A stretch of 64,000 nucleotides of DNA from Klebsiella michiganensis (lineage in GTDB: Bacteria; Pseudomonadota; Gammaproteobacteria; Enterobacterales; Enterobacteriaceae): contig CP011077.1 of NCBI GenBank assembly GCA_000963575.1, forward strand, positions 4,340,001-4,404,000. The letters are read 5' to 3'. Within the stretch, counting starts at the first letter, position 1. Each line of letters starts with the position of its first letter. The notes below the pieces were generated by a model, which worked only from the letters and a program-made list of their open reading frames with translations, was not told the DNA's origin and ran no database searches. Both the position numbers and the translations under genes were made by a program. Below, in pieces: positions 7,383 to 16,184 of this stretch.

Positions 7383-8777
7383 ATGCCTGACAATAAAAAA
7401 TCCGGGCGCTCAAACAAAAGCATGACCTTTTTCGTCTGCTTCCTCGCCGCACTCGCCGGCCTGCTGTTTGGCCTGGATATCGGCGTGATTGCCGGTGCGT
7501 TGCCGTTTATCGCCAAAGACTTCGCCATCACCTCCCACACCCAGGAATGGGTAGTTAGCTCGATGATGTTCGGCGCTGCCGTCGGAGCCATCGGTAGCGG
7601 CTGGCTCTCTTTCAAGCTGGGGCGAAAATACAGCCTGATGATTGGTGCCGTGCTGTTTGTGCTCGGTTCCCTGTTCTCGGCCTTTGCACCTAACGTTGAA
7701 GTGTTGATTGTTTCCCGCGTCCTGCTGGGTCTGGCCGTCGGCGTCGCTTCCTACACTGCGCCGCTGTACCTGTCAGAAATTGCGCCGGAGAAGATTCGCG
7801 GCAGCATGATCTCCATGTACCAACTCATGATAACCATCGGTATTCTGGGGGCTTATCTCTCCGATACCGCTTTCAGCTACACCGAGTCCTGGCGCTGGAT
7901 GCTTGGGGTGATCACCCTTCCCGCCTTGCTGCTGCTGGTTGGCGTGTTCTTCCTGCCTGATAGCCCGCGCTGGTTTGCCGCCAAGCGCCGTTTCCACGAC
8001 GCAGAACGCGTGCTGCTGCGTCTGCGCGATACCAGCGCAGAAGCGAAACGTGAGCTGGAAGAGATCCGCGAAAGCCTGAAGGTCAAACAGAGCGGCTGGG
8101 CGTTATTTAAGGACAACTCTAACTTCCGTCGCGCGGTCTTTCTCGGCGTACTGCTACAGGTCATGCAGCAGTTCACCGGCATGAACGTCATCATGTACTA
8201 CGCGCCAAAAATCTTTGAAATTGCCGGATTCGCGAACACCACCCAGCAAATGTGGGGCACCGTGATCGTCGGCCTGATTAATGTGCTGGCAACCTTCATC
8301 GCTATCGGTCTGGTCGATCGCTGGGGGCGCAAGCCAACGCTGGTTCTCGGCTTCCTGGTCATGGCGGTTGGGATGGGCGTACTGGGTACCATGCTGCACA
8401 TCGGTATTCACTCTCAGGGTGCGCAGTACTTCGCGATTGCCATGTTGCTGATGTTTATCGTTGGCTTCGCCATGAGCGCGGGCCCGCTGATTTGGGTATT
8501 GTGTTCCGAAATCCAGCCGCTAAAAGGGCGCGATTTCGGCATCACCTGCTCCACCGCCACCAACTGGATTGCCAACATGATAGTCGGTGCCACCTTCCTG
8601 ACCATGCTGAACACGCTGGGCAATGCCAACACCTTCTGGGTTTATGCGGCGCTTAACCTGTTCTTCATCGTTCTGACGCTGTGGCTTATTCCTGAGACTA
8701 AACATGTTTCTCTGGAACATATAGAACGTAACCTGATGAAAGGCCGTAAATTACGCGAAATCGGCGCACATAATTAA
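7383..8777 (+). CDS. galP: Galactose/H+ symporter
   Basis: Major facilitator superfamily sugar porter of the inner membrane, importing galactose (also glucose) with protons. It is 464 aa. I chose the ATG at 7383, preceded by GGAGGG, because MPDNKKSGRSNK aligns with E. coli GalP from its first residue. Sugar porter signatures are present: GRK between helices 2 and 3, PDSPRW after helix 6, QQFTGMN in helix 7, DRWGRKP between helices 8 and 9, and PETK after helix 12. It is monocistronic, behind a CRP/GalR-type promoter. Confidence 0.96.
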   Translation: MPDNKKSGRSNKSMTFFVCFLAALAGLLFGLDIGVIAGALPFIAKDFAITSHTQEWVVSSMMFGAAVGAIGSGWLSFKLGRKYSLMIGAVLFVLGSLFSAFAPNVEVLIVSRVLLGLAVGVASYTAPLYLSEIAPEKIRGSMISMYQLMITIGILGAYLSDTAFSYTESWRWMLGVITLPALLLLVGVFFLPDSPRWFAAKRRFHDAERVLLRLRDTSAEAKRELEEIRESLKVKQSGWALFKDNSNFRRAVFLGVLLQVMQQFTGMNVIMYYAPKIFEIAGFANTTQQMWGTVIVGLINVLATFIAIGLVDRWGRKPTLVLGFLVMAVGMGVLGTMLHIGIHSQGAQYFAIAMLLMFIVGFAMSAGPLIWVLCSEIQPLKGRDFGITCSTATNWIANMIVGATFLTMLNTLGNANTFWVYAALNLFFIVLTLWLIPETKHVSLEHIERNLMKGRKLREIGAHN

Positions 8778-8787
8778 GCCTGAATGT

Positions 8788-8809
8788 CCCCTCCCGGTCG
8801 CGGGAGGGG
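8788..8809 (+). terminator. Hairpin after galP
   Basis: The perfect 9-bp stem CCCCTCCCG/CGGGAGGGG (8788-8796 with 8801-8809) lies 10 bp after the galP stop. It lacks a good T tract, so it may act as an mRNA-stabilising hairpin rather than an intrinsic terminator. Confidence 0.55.
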
Positions 8810-8847
8810 CTTGCACCGAATTCTCTCCCCCATTATTCTCTGCGGTT

Positions 8848-9363
8848 ATGAAAGCCCCCCGACTCCCCATCGCCCTCCAGCAAGCCGTGATGCGCTGCCT
8901 GCGCGAAAAACTCCAGCAGGCCAACTCGCATTTAGGCCGAAGCTATCCCGAGCCCAAAGTGGTCTATCAGCAGCGTGGCACCGCCGCCGGAACCGCCTGG
9001 CTGGAAAGCTACGAAATACGCCTTAATCCCGTCCTGTTGATGGAAAATCAGCAAGCCTTTGTCGATGAGGTCGTTCCTCATGAGCTGGCTCATCTGCTGG
9101 TCTGGAAGCACTTTGGCCGCGTCGCCCCTCACGGCAGAGAATGGAAATGGATGATGGAAACCGTGCTGGGCGTCCCGGCCAGCCGCACGCATAAATTTGA
9201 AGTCGATTCGGTACGCAAAAATACCTTCCCCTACCGCTGCCCTTGCCAGCAGCACCAGCTCACCGTCCGCCGTCATAATCGGGTATTGCGCGGCGAAGCC
9301 GAATATCGCTGCACGCATTGCGGCCAGTTATTAAAGCCTGACGTTACAACCCCATGTAATTAA
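8848..9363 (+). CDS. sprT: SprT family zinc metalloprotein
   Basis: Homologue of E. coli SprT (165 aa there, 171 here). The SprT family carries a zincin-like N-terminal domain and a zinc ribbon; the bacterial protein's substrate is not known. The HELAH motif is at residues 78-82 with supporting RVAPHG, and the C-terminus has the CPC and CTHCG cysteine pairs of the ribbon. No clear ribosome site precedes the ATG. It lies between galP and endA, as in E. coli. Confidence 0.93.
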   Translation: MKAPRLPIALQQAVMRCLREKLQQANSHLGRSYPEPKVVYQQRGTAAGTAWLESYEIRLNPVLLMENQQAFVDEVVPHELAHLLVWKHFGRVAPHGREWKWMMETVLGVPASRTHKFEVDSVRKNTFPYRCPCQQHQLTVRRHNRVLRGEAEYRCTHCGQLLKPDVTTPCN

Positions 9364-9455
9364 TCATTTATTTCTGGAATTTTTACACCGCCTCTGATTG
9401 AAACTGGATATTCGATCAGGTAGGGTGCGGGCACGTTTTAGTAAGGATTCTCGAA

Positions 9456-10163
9456 ATGTCTCGCAAAATTTCTTGGGCTGTTGCATTCGTTGCAGCCCTC
9501 AGTTCGCTTCCCGCATTCAGTAACGGCATCAACAGCTTCGCGCAGGCCAAAACCGCTGGCGTAAAGGTCAACGCCGATGCTCCGGGCGACTTCTACTGCG
9601 GCTGTAAAATCAGCTGGCAAGGCAAAAAGGGCATCCCGGATCTTGAATCCTGTGGCTATAAAGTGCGGAAGAACGAAAACCGTGCCACTCGTATTGAATG
9701 GGAACACGTCATGCCGGCCTGGCAGTTTGGCCACCTGCTGCAATGCTGGCAGGATGGTGGGCGTAAAAACTGCGCCAAAGATCCCGTCTATCGCAAAATC
9801 GAAAGCGATATGCACAACCTGCAGCCTGCCGTAGGCGAGGTTAACGCCGACAGAAATAACTTTATGTACGGCCAGTGGAACGGCGGTGAAGGGCAATATG
9901 GCCAGTGCGCCATGAAGGTTGATTTCAAAGATAAAGTAGCCGAGCCACCGGAGCGTGCACGAGGTGCGATTGCGCGCACTTATTTCTACATGCGCGACCA
10001 GTACCAGCTTTCGCTTTCACGCCAGCAGACTCAATTATTCCAGGCGTGGGATAAACGCTATCCGGTCAACGACTGGGAGTGTGAGCGGGATGAGCGCATT
10101 GCGAAAGTCCAGGGCAATCATAATCCATATGTGCTGCGGGCTTGCCAGGCGCGAAACAGCTAA
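9456..10163 (+). CDS. endA: Periplasmic DNA-specific endonuclease I
   Basis: Secreted His-Me finger nuclease that cuts double-stranded DNA in the periplasm. It is 235 aa, identical in length to E. coli EndA. The N-terminal signal peptide has a Lys/Arg head, a hydrophobic core and likely cleavage after AFS near residue 22. The catalytic region contains the E-H pair in IEWEHVMPAWQFG and the downstream asparagines in DRNNFMYGQWNGGEGQYG. AAGGA precedes the start. Confidence 0.95.
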   Translation: MSRKISWAVAFVAALSSLPAFSNGINSFAQAKTAGVKVNADAPGDFYCGCKISWQGKKGIPDLESCGYKVRKNENRATRIEWEHVMPAWQFGHLLQCWQDGGRKNCAKDPVYRKIESDMHNLQPAVGEVNADRNNFMYGQWNGGEGQYGQCAMKVDFKDKVAEPPERARGAIARTYFYMRDQYQLSLSRQQTQLFQAWDKRYPVNDWECERDERIAKVQGNHNPYVLRACQARNS

Positions 10164-10231
10164 CCTACACTAGCGGCAATTCTTTATTTGCTGTGACGAA
10201 CATCGCCCCTTGGTTCAAAAAAAACGGGGGT

Positions 10232-10276
10232 GGAAATCCCTTCTCCCTTTTGGGAGAAGGTCAGGATGAGGGTCAA
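10232..10276. repeat. REP-like palindromic repeat
   Basis: The stem cccttctccc/gggagaagg is followed by tcaggatgaggg. It belongs to the dispersed palindrome family and lies between endA and rsmE. Confidence 0.6.
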
Positions 10277-10308
10277 TTCCTGCAGCGCAACTAACCGGAA
10301 CTAACTTC

Positions 10309-11040
10309 ATGCGTATACCCCGCATTCACCATCCTGAAAACCTCTCCGTTGGCCAGGACGTTGCTCTGAGCGAAGATGCAGCCAACCACGTTGGGCGCGT
10401 CCTGCGTATGGGCGCGGGCCAGGCCATTCAGCTGTTCGACGGCAGTAATCACGTATTCGACGCGGAAATCGTACAGGCGGATAAAAAAAGCGTGCGCGTT
10501 AAAATCCTGGCGAGCAACGAGGATGACCGTGAGTCACCGCTCTGGCTGCACCTCGGCCAGGTCATGTCACGCGGTGAAAAGATGGAGTTCACCATTCAGA
10601 AGGCCGTGGAGCTGGGTGTAAACACGATCACACCATTGTTTTCCGAGCGCTGCGGGGTAAAACTGGACGCGGAAAGGCTGAATAAGAAACTCCAGCAGTG
10701 GCAAAAGATTGCGATTGCCGCCTGCGAACAATGCGGCCGCAACCGGGTGCCGGACATTCGCCCGGCGATGGATCTGGCAGCCTGGTGCGCCGAGCAGGAC
10801 AACGCCCTGAGGCTCAATCTGCATCCGCGAGCCAGCGCCAGCATCAACACGCTGCCGCAGCCGGTCGAACGCGTCCGCCTGCTGATTGGCCCGGAAGGTG
10901 GCCTGTCTGCGGATGAGATTGCCATGACCGCAGAGCACCAATTTACTGATATTCTGTTGGGACCGCGCGTTCTGCGTACTGAGACCACCGCGCTCACCGC
11001 CATCACCGCACTGCAGGTGCGCTTTGGCGATCTGGGCTAA
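10309..11040 (+). CDS. rsmE: 16S rRNA m3U1498 methyltransferase
   Basis: SPOUT-class methyltransferase that methylates N3 of U1498 in 16S rRNA within the 30S subunit. It is 243 aa, the E. coli length. A PUA-like N-terminal domain is followed by the knotted SAM-binding region with LIGPEGGLSADE and LGPRVLRTETTA near the C-terminus, which are the RsmE hallmarks. gshB follows after 12 bp, so the two are probably cotranscribed. Confidence 0.95.
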   Translation: MRIPRIHHPENLSVGQDVALSEDAANHVGRVLRMGAGQAIQLFDGSNHVFDAEIVQADKKSVRVKILASNEDDRESPLWLHLGQVMSRGEKMEFTIQKAVELGVNTITPLFSERCGVKLDAERLNKKLQQWQKIAIAACEQCGRNRVPDIRPAMDLAAWCAEQDNALRLNLHPRASASINTLPQPVERVRLLIGPEGGLSADEIAMTAEHQFTDILLGPRVLRTETTALTAITALQVRFGDLG

Positions 11041-11052
11041 AGGAGAACAACA

Positions 11053-12000
11053 ATGATCAAGCTCGGCATCGTGATGGACCCCATCGCACACATCAACATT
11101 AAAAAAGACTCCAGCTTTGCCATGCTGCTGGAAGCGCAGCGTCGTGGTTACGAACTGCACTACATGGAAATGGCCGACCTGTATCTGAACAACGGCGAAG
11201 CTCGCGCCCGTACGCGCCTGCTCAGCGTCGAGCAGAACTACGACAAGTGGTACGAGTTTGGTAGCGAGCAGGACATCGCCCTGGCCGATCTGAACGTTGT
11301 ACTGATGCGCAAAGACCCACCGTTCGACACGGAATTTATCTACGCGACCTATATTCTTGAGCGCGCAGAAGAGAAAGGTACGCTGATCGTTAACAAACCG
11401 CAGAGCCTGCGCGACTGTAACGAAAAGCTGTTCACCGCCTGGTTTGCCGACCTCACGCCGGAAACGCTGGTCACCCGCAACAAAGCGCAGCTGAAAGCCT
11501 TCTGGCAGCAGCACGGCGACATCATTATGAAGCCGCTGGACGGCATGGGCGGCGCGTCGATTTTCCGCGTAAAGCAGGATGACCCAAACATCGGCGTAAT
11601 TGCCGAGACGCTTACCGAACTGGGCACCCGCTACTGCATGGCACAAAACTACCTGCCGGCTATCAAAGATGGCGATAAGCGCGTGCTGGTGGTAGACGGC
11701 GAGCCGGTACCTTACTGCCTGGCGCGTATTCCACAGGGCGGTGAGACTCGCGGCAACCTGGCCGCCGGTGGCCGCGGTGAGCCGCGTCCGTTGACCGAAA
11801 GCGACTGGGAAATTGCCCGCCGAGTAGGGCCTACGCTTAAGGCCAAAGGGCTGATTTTTGTTGGTCTGGATATCATTGGCGATCGTCTCACCGAGATTAA
11901 CGTCACCAGCCCAACCTGCATCCGCGAAATCGAAGCCGAATTCCCTGTTTCGATCACCGGTATGCTGTTCGACGCCATCGAAAAACGCCTCGCACACTAA
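11053..12000 (+). CDS. gshB: Glutathione synthetase
   Basis: ATP-grasp ligase joining gamma-glutamylcysteine and glycine to make glutathione. It is 315 aa as in E. coli. It starts MIKLGIVMDPI and carries the ATP-grasp elements MKPLDGMGGASIFR, RVLVVDGEPVPY and the late Mg-binding EINVTSPTCIREIE. AGGAGAA precedes the ATG. Glutathione made here is also the substrate of the glutathionylspermidine enzyme encoded at 26.4-28.3 kb. Confidence 0.97.
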   Translation: MIKLGIVMDPIAHINIKKDSSFAMLLEAQRRGYELHYMEMADLYLNNGEARARTRLLSVEQNYDKWYEFGSEQDIALADLNVVLMRKDPPFDTEFIYATYILERAEEKGTLIVNKPQSLRDCNEKLFTAWFADLTPETLVTRNKAQLKAFWQQHGDIIMKPLDGMGGASIFRVKQDDPNIGVIAETLTELGTRYCMAQNYLPAIKDGDKRVLVVDGEPVPYCLARIPQGGETRGNLAAGGRGEPRPLTESDWEIARRVGPTLKAKGLIFVGLDIIGDRLTEINVTSPTCIREIEAEFPVSITGMLFDAIEKRLAH

Positions 12001-12008
12001 ACACATCT

Positions 12009-12035
12009 GGCGGGTAGCAGCTACCCGCCTTTCCC
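12009..12035 (+). terminator. gshB terminator
   Basis: The perfect 9-bp stem GGCGGGTAG/CTACCCGCC (12009-12017 with 12021-12029) is followed by a short pyrimidine tract, 8 bp after the gshB stop. Confidence 0.65.
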
Positions 12036-12147
12036 CTTCGAAGGCGCGATTCAGGCCGGGTAGCCCGCCTTCCTTCATTAGTGGTAAGCTGGCTAGACTT
12101 TGCGCAGCCACTGCCGCTTTTATCAACCGGGATCAGAAGCTCTGACA

Positions 12148-12711
12148 ATGAATTTACAGCATCACTTTCTTATTGCCATGCCGGCTCTCCAGGACCCCTT
12201 ATTTAAACGTTCCGTAGTCTATATCTGTGAATACAACGATGAAGGCGCGATGGGGATTATCATCAATAAACCGCTGGAAAACCTGCAGGTGGATGGCGTT
12301 CTCGAAAAGCTAAAAATCGAACCAGACCCGCGCGACGAAACCATTCGCCTGGATAAACCCGTTTTTATTGGCGGCCCTTTGGCGGAAGATCGCGGCTTCA
12401 TCCTGCACTCGCCGCCGGACAATTTCGGCTCGAGCATTCGTATCTCCGACGACACGGTGATTACAACCTCTCGTGATGTGCTGGAAACGTTAGGCACGGC
12501 CAAACAGCCGAAAGAGGTGATTGTTGCCCTCGGCTATGCTTCATGGGAAAAGGGGCAGCTTGAGCAGGAGATCATGGAAAACTCATGGCTAACGGCGCCC
12601 GCCTCACCTGAGATCTTGTTCCATACGCCTATTTCAGAGCGCTGGCGCGAAGCCGCCCGCCTGATTGGTATCGATATCCACACCATGCCAAGCGAAGCGG
12701 GGCACGCCTGA
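12148..12711 (+). CDS. yqgE: UPF0301/AlgH family protein YqgE
   Basis: A 187-aa cytosolic protein of the AlgH/DUF179 family, whose biochemical role is not established. The ATG at 12148 gives MNLQHHFLIAMPALQDP, matching the E. coli N-terminus; longer readings are not supported. The family motif GGPLAEDRGFILH is present near residue 75. Its stop overlaps the yqgF start by one base (TGATG), so the two genes are translationally coupled, as in E. coli. Confidence 0.93.
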   Translation: MNLQHHFLIAMPALQDPLFKRSVVYICEYNDEGAMGIIINKPLENLQVDGVLEKLKIEPDPRDETIRLDKPVFIGGPLAEDRGFILHSPPDNFGSSIRISDDTVITTSRDVLETLGTAKQPKEVIVALGYASWEKGQLEQEIMENSWLTAPASPEILFHTPISERWREAARLIGIDIHTMPSEAGHA

Positions 12712-13130
12712 TGAGCAGCGGAACTTTAATGGCTTTTGACTTCGGCACCAAGAGTATCGGGGTCGCAATCGGCCAGCGCATTACCGGCACTGCGCGCCCG
12801 TTAACCGCGCTTAAAGCGCAGGACGGTACTCCGGACTGGAATGCGGTAGAAAAAATCCTGAAAGAGTGGCAGCCGGAAGAAGTGGTTGTCGGCCTGCCGC
12901 TGAATATGGATGGCACTGAACAACCCCTGACGGCGAGAGCCCGCAAGTTTGCTAACCGGCTGCACGGCCGCTTTGGCGTGAAAGTCTCTCTTCAGGATGA
13001 GCGACTGAGCACCGTCGAAGCCCGCGCCGGGTTGTTCGAACACGGCGGTTTTCGCGCTCTGAACAAAGGCAGCATCGACTCCGCCTCCGCCGTGATTATT
13101 CTCGAAAGCTGGTTCGAGTACCATCCGTGA
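12711..13130 (+). CDS. yqgF: RuvC-like nuclease YqgF/RuvX, pre-16S rRNA processing
   Basis: RNase H-fold protein implicated in maturation of the 16S rRNA 5' end. It is 139 aa. The first acidic residue sits in AFDFGTKSIGVAIG (Asp near residue 9) and the later cluster is LQDERLST. It starts inside the stop of yqgE. The next genes on this side are an inserted hicAB pair on the other strand, so the E. coli neighbour yggR follows only after them. Confidence 0.94.
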   Translation: MSSGTLMAFDFGTKSIGVAIGQRITGTARPLTALKAQDGTPDWNAVEKILKEWQPEEVVVGLPLNMDGTEQPLTARARKFANRLHGRFGVKVSLQDERLSTVEARAGLFEHGGFRALNKGSIDSASAVIILESWFEYHP

Positions 13131-13135
13131 AGGGC

Positions 13136-13591
13136 TTAACTGCCGGGCGTATCGTGCCGGGCGTTCAGCAGTTCATGCCTTGCGGCAATGGCCAGAAAAT
13201 GGCTGCGGTCCCGGTAGCCTGACGAGGGCTGCTTTACCCGGGAATCAATACGCCGCAGCAGCGCGTCCGGCAGCATGATGTTTAACCGTTGCTGCTTTCC
13301 TTCCAGTGCGGATAAATCCACATCAACCAGCAACCATTGCTGGCAATAGCTGTACTCCGGGTCTGCGGCATAAGCAAAAGGCCCGGCATCACAAAGTTGG
13401 GTGATGTCTTTTCCGCTCTCCACCATTAAATCCACAATCGACAGCACCGCGTCCTGCACCATCGGGGCGATATCCGCCTGACTATCTGCTGCCGATACGC
13501 AGCCAAATTCATCGTTGCATAACGCGGGTACGACCAGGCCAAACGCTTCGTTTTCAGTTGCGGGTAACTCCACACCAACGGAAAAAAACAT
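13136..13591 (-). CDS. hicB: HicB-type antitoxin
   Basis: Antitoxin of a type II HicAB module. Residues 1-95 form the RNase H-like HicB fold seen in family members (FSVGVELPATENEAFGLVVPAL). The C-terminal third, with LNIMLPDALLRRID and YRDRSHFLAIAARHEL, looks like a ribbon-helix-helix DNA-binding domain. It is 151 aa from the ATG at 13591, which sits 6 nt after GGAGG; a TTG at 13597 and an ATG at 13594 are closer to that site. It lies downstream of hicA with a gap of about 20 nt and probably autoregulates the pair. Confidence 0.8.
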   Translation of the reverse strand: MFFSVGVELPATENEAFGLVVPALCNDEFGCVSAADSQADIAPMVQDAVLSIVDLMVESGKDITQLCDAGPFAYAADPEYSYCQQWLLVDVDLSALEGKQQRLNIMLPDALLRRIDSRVKQPSSGYRDRSHFLAIAARHELLNARHDTPGS

Positions 13592-13614
13592 CATCAACCT
13601 CCGGCAGCGACAGG

Positions 13615-13797
13615 CTAAACGCCCGCCATTTTACGAATGGATTTGACGGTACCGACGGGCAAATCCTTTTTGGGATGTGGAACGGGGAAAGTTTTTCCGG
13701 TTGTGGGCGACCACCAGATCCAGTGGCTACCCCCAGAACGCCTGGCGGGTTCGCACCCTGCGGCCCTCAATTCCTTTATCAGCTCAGCGGAGGTCAT
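13615..13797 (-). CDS. hicA: HicA-type mRNA interferase toxin
   Basis: A 60-aa YcfA/HicA family toxin with a double-stranded RNA-binding-like fold that cleaves mRNA. Typical HicA sequence is seen: MTSAELIKELRAAGCEPAR, then the catalytic-histidine motif GGSHWIW and a C-terminal TVKSIRKMAG. The ATG at 13797 has GGGAG 6 nt upstream; an ATG at 13800 is also possible. Toxin-first order with hicB next is the usual layout. The pair is absent from this spot in E. coli K-12. Confidence 0.82.
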   Translation of the reverse strand: MTSAELIKELRAAGCEPARRSGGSHWIWWSPTTGKTFPVPHPKKDLPVGTVKSIRKMAGV

Positions 13798-13858
13798 CAT
13801 GCTCTCCCTGACTGACGCCCAATATACACACCAATACACACCATAGCAATAAAAGCGT

Positions 13859-14884
13859 TCAAAATGTCGCCTCCCATGGCCCGCAGGCGGCCCGACTATG
13901 CACAGCAATTTTACCTTCGTGCAGCAGCTGCGCCTCGCTCTGGGCAAAGCTTTGCATACCATGCTGTTGGCCGGTTTGCAGCACGCCAGGAAGCTGGTGC
14001 GTCTTTCCTTCACGAATCAAATTTGCCACGGCCGGGGTATTGACCAAAAGTTCGTACAGCGCCACCCGGCCCCCCTCACTCGCCGGCACAAGCTTTTGTG
14101 CCAGCACGGCTTTCAGGCTTCCGGCCAGTTGGGTTTGAATAAGGCTTTTCTCCTGGGCAGGGAACACATCTACGAGCCGCTCTATCGCTTGAGCAGCGCC
14201 GCGCGTGTGCAGCGTCGCCAGGACTAAATGCCCTGTTTCTGCCGCGGTCAGTGCCAGGCCAATCGTCTCGCTATCCCTGAGCTCCCCCAGCAGAATGACG
14301 TCCGGGTCTTCCCTTAAAGCGGCTTTTAGCGCTGCAGCATAGCTTTCACAGTGCAGGCCGGGCTCCCGCTGTTGAATCAGGCAGCGGCCAGAGGCGTGAA
14401 TAAATTCGATGGGGTCTTCCAGCGTTAGCACATGGCCGTCAAGATGCTGGTTGAGGTGCTGGATCATCGCGGCAAGGGTTGTAGACTTCCCGCTCCCGGT
14501 GGCACCTGTCACCAGTATCAGCCCTTCGCTTTCCCGTAAAAGCTCCCTCAGTTGGGACGGTGCGCCAAGCGCATTCAGATCCGGGCAAGAGGAGGCCAGC
14601 AATCGAAGCGCCAGCGAATAGCCTTTCTGGTGACGAAAAGCATTGCCGCGTAGCCTGATGCCGTTCATGAGCGAAAGGGAAAAATCTAACTGCCCGGCCC
14701 GGTTAAGCTGCAACTTTTGCTCTTCATTTAACCATGTGCTGAGAACCTCTTCGACTTCCGGCACCTTCTCCGGGCACACTTCCAGCCGGCCACACTTTCG
14801 CCAGCGTGCCGCCTGGCGTGCGCACAGGTGTAGATCGGAGACATTATGCTTTACACTAAGGGCCACAATTTCTTCGATATCCAT
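13859..14884 (-). CDS. yggR: PilT-like ATPase YggR
   Basis: Type II/IV secretion-family ATPase resembling the pilus retraction motor PilT. It is 341 aa from the ATG at 14884 (GGAAG upstream), matching MxxEEIVALSVKHNVSDLHL of E. coli YggR. The Walker A GATGSGKST is at residues 127-135, with the Asp box near LTLEDPIEF, the Walker B ILLGELRD and the His box TGHLVLATLHT. It is divergent from yggS with only 16 bp between the two starts. Its role in enterobacteria is uncertain. Confidence 0.92.
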   Translation of the reverse strand: MDIEEIVALSVKHNVSDLHLCARQAARWRKCGRLEVCPEKVPEVEEVLSTWLNEEQKLQLNRAGQLDFSLSLMNGIRLRGNAFRHQKGYSLALRLLASSCPDLNALGAPSQLRELLRESEGLILVTGATGSGKSTTLAAMIQHLNQHLDGHVLTLEDPIEFIHASGRCLIQQREPGLHCESYAAALKAALREDPDVILLGELRDSETIGLALTAAETGHLVLATLHTRGAAQAIERLVDVFPAQEKSLIQTQLAGSLKAVLAQKLVPASEGGRVALYELLVNTPAVANLIREGKTHQLPGVLQTGQQHGMQSFAQSEAQLLHEGKIAVHSRAACGPWEATF

Positions 14885-14900
14885 ATCACTTCCAACGATC

Positions 14901-15605
14901 ATGAATGAGATAGCGCACAATCTGGCACAGGTACATGGGAAAATCTCAGCCGCTGCGGCACGTTGCGGCAGACGCCCCGAAGAAGTGACTCTACTTGCGG
15001 TCAGCAAAACCAAGCCTGCGAGCGCCCTCGCAGAAGCGATTGCGGCCGGGCAGCGCGCCTTTGGCGAAAACTATGTGCAGGAAGGCGTGGATAAAATTCA
15101 CTACTTTATTGAACAAGGTGTAGAAGGACTGGAATGGCACTTTATCGGGCCGCTGCAGTCGAACAAAAGCCGCCTCGTGGCGGAGAATTTTGACTGGTGC
15201 CATACCGTCGATCGGCTGAAGATTGCCAGCAGACTCAGTGAACAACGCCCGTCAACGCTGCCGCCGTTAAACGTGCTGATTCAAATTAATATCAGCGACG
15301 AAAACAGTAAGTCCGGCATCGCGTTAAGTGAGCTGGAGCAATTGGCTGCTGAAGTGGCGGCTTTGCCGGGGCTGAGGCTGCGGGGCTTGATGGCCATCCC
15401 TGCGCCAGAACCGGATTACGAGCGCCAGCTTGCGGTTTGCCGCAAAATGGCAGAGGCCTGCAATAAGCTCAAAGACCGCTTTGCCACGGTCGATACATTA
15501 TCTCTCGGCATGACCGATGACATGGAAGCCGCGATTGCCGCAGGCAGCACCATGGTGCGCATTGGAACCGCTATTTTCGGCGCGCGGGATTACCCCGCTC
15601 GTTAA
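14901..15605 (+). CDS. yggS: PLP homeostasis protein YggS (PLPBP family)
   Basis: Pyridoxal phosphate-binding protein involved in B6 and amino acid homeostasis; no enzymatic reaction is known. It is 234 aa, the E. coli length. PLP would attach to Lys36 in LLAVSKTKP, and the phosphate-binding end has IGTAIFGARDY. Longer readings upstream would run through the yggR promoter and coding sequence, so the ATG at 14901 is preferred. It is the first gene of the yggS-yggT-yggU-rdgB-hemW run. Confidence 0.95.
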   Translation: MNEIAHNLAQVHGKISAAAARCGRRPEEVTLLAVSKTKPASALAEAIAAGQRAFGENYVQEGVDKIHYFIEQGVEGLEWHFIGPLQSNKSRLVAENFDWCHTVDRLKIASRLSEQRPSTLPPLNVLIQINISDENSKSGIALSELEQLAAEVAALPGLRLRGLMAIPAPEPDYERQLAVCRKMAEACNKLKDRFATVDTLSLGMTDDMEAAIAAGSTMVRIGTAIFGARDYPAR

Positions 15606-15629
15606 TCACCATCATTCTTGAGGAAAACC

Positions 15630-16184
15630 ATGCTAACGTTGACTTTCCTGGTCAAAACCCTGATTGAGCTTTACGTAATGGTGCTGCTTATCCGCATTTG
15701 GATGCAGTGGGCACGCTGTGATTTCTACAACCCATTTGCCCAGTTTATCGTTAAAGTTACTCAGCCCGTTGTCGGGCCGCTTCGCCGCGTGCTGCCTTCC
15801 CTGGGCCCCATTGATACCTCATCCCTGCTGGTGGCGTTTATTCTCACCACGCTGAAATTCCCTATTCTGCTGCTCATCCAGTCCGGCGGGCTGTCGCTCG
15901 ATCCGTTAAACTTACTCATCGGCGTTCTGTCGCTGCTGAAATCAGCCGGTACCCTGGTGTTTTGGGTGATCATCGTTCGTTCCCTGATGAGCTGGATAAG
16001 CCAGGGACGCAGCCCGATTGAATACGTGCTGATACAAATGACCGAGCCTCTGATGGCGCCGATTCGCCGCATCTTGCCTGCCATGGGGGGCATTGATTTC
16101 TCCGCCATGGTAGTCATTCTGATCCTTTATGCGCTGAACTACCTCGGTATGGACCTGTTCCCTGGACTCTGGTACGCCATTTGA
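15630..16184 (+). CDS. yggT: YGGT family inner membrane protein
   Basis: A 184-aa protein made of two tandem YGGT repeats, each with a hydrophobic helix followed by an FxxPFxxxxxxxxGPLRR-type loop (PVVGPLRRVLPSLGPID and PLMAPIRRILPAMGGID). E. coli YggT is implicated in osmotic shock tolerance. The ATG at 15630 with AGGAAAA is preferred to the in-frame TTG at 15618. Its stop overlaps the yggU start. Confidence 0.92.
   Translation: MLTLTFLVKTLIELYVMVLLIRIWMQWARCDFYNPFAQFIVKVTQPVVGPLRRVLPSLGPIDTSSLLVAFILTTLKFPILLLIQSGGLSLDPLNLLIGVLSLLKSAGTLVFWVIIVRSLMSWISQGRSPIEYVLIQMTEPLMAPIRRILPAMGGIDFSAMVVILILYALNYLGMDLFPGLWYAI

Noticed and set aside
10567..12126. 519-aa antisense frame over rsmE/gshB
   Set aside because: It is a shadow of two well-supported core genes, has no domain and is explained by GC-rich codon bias.
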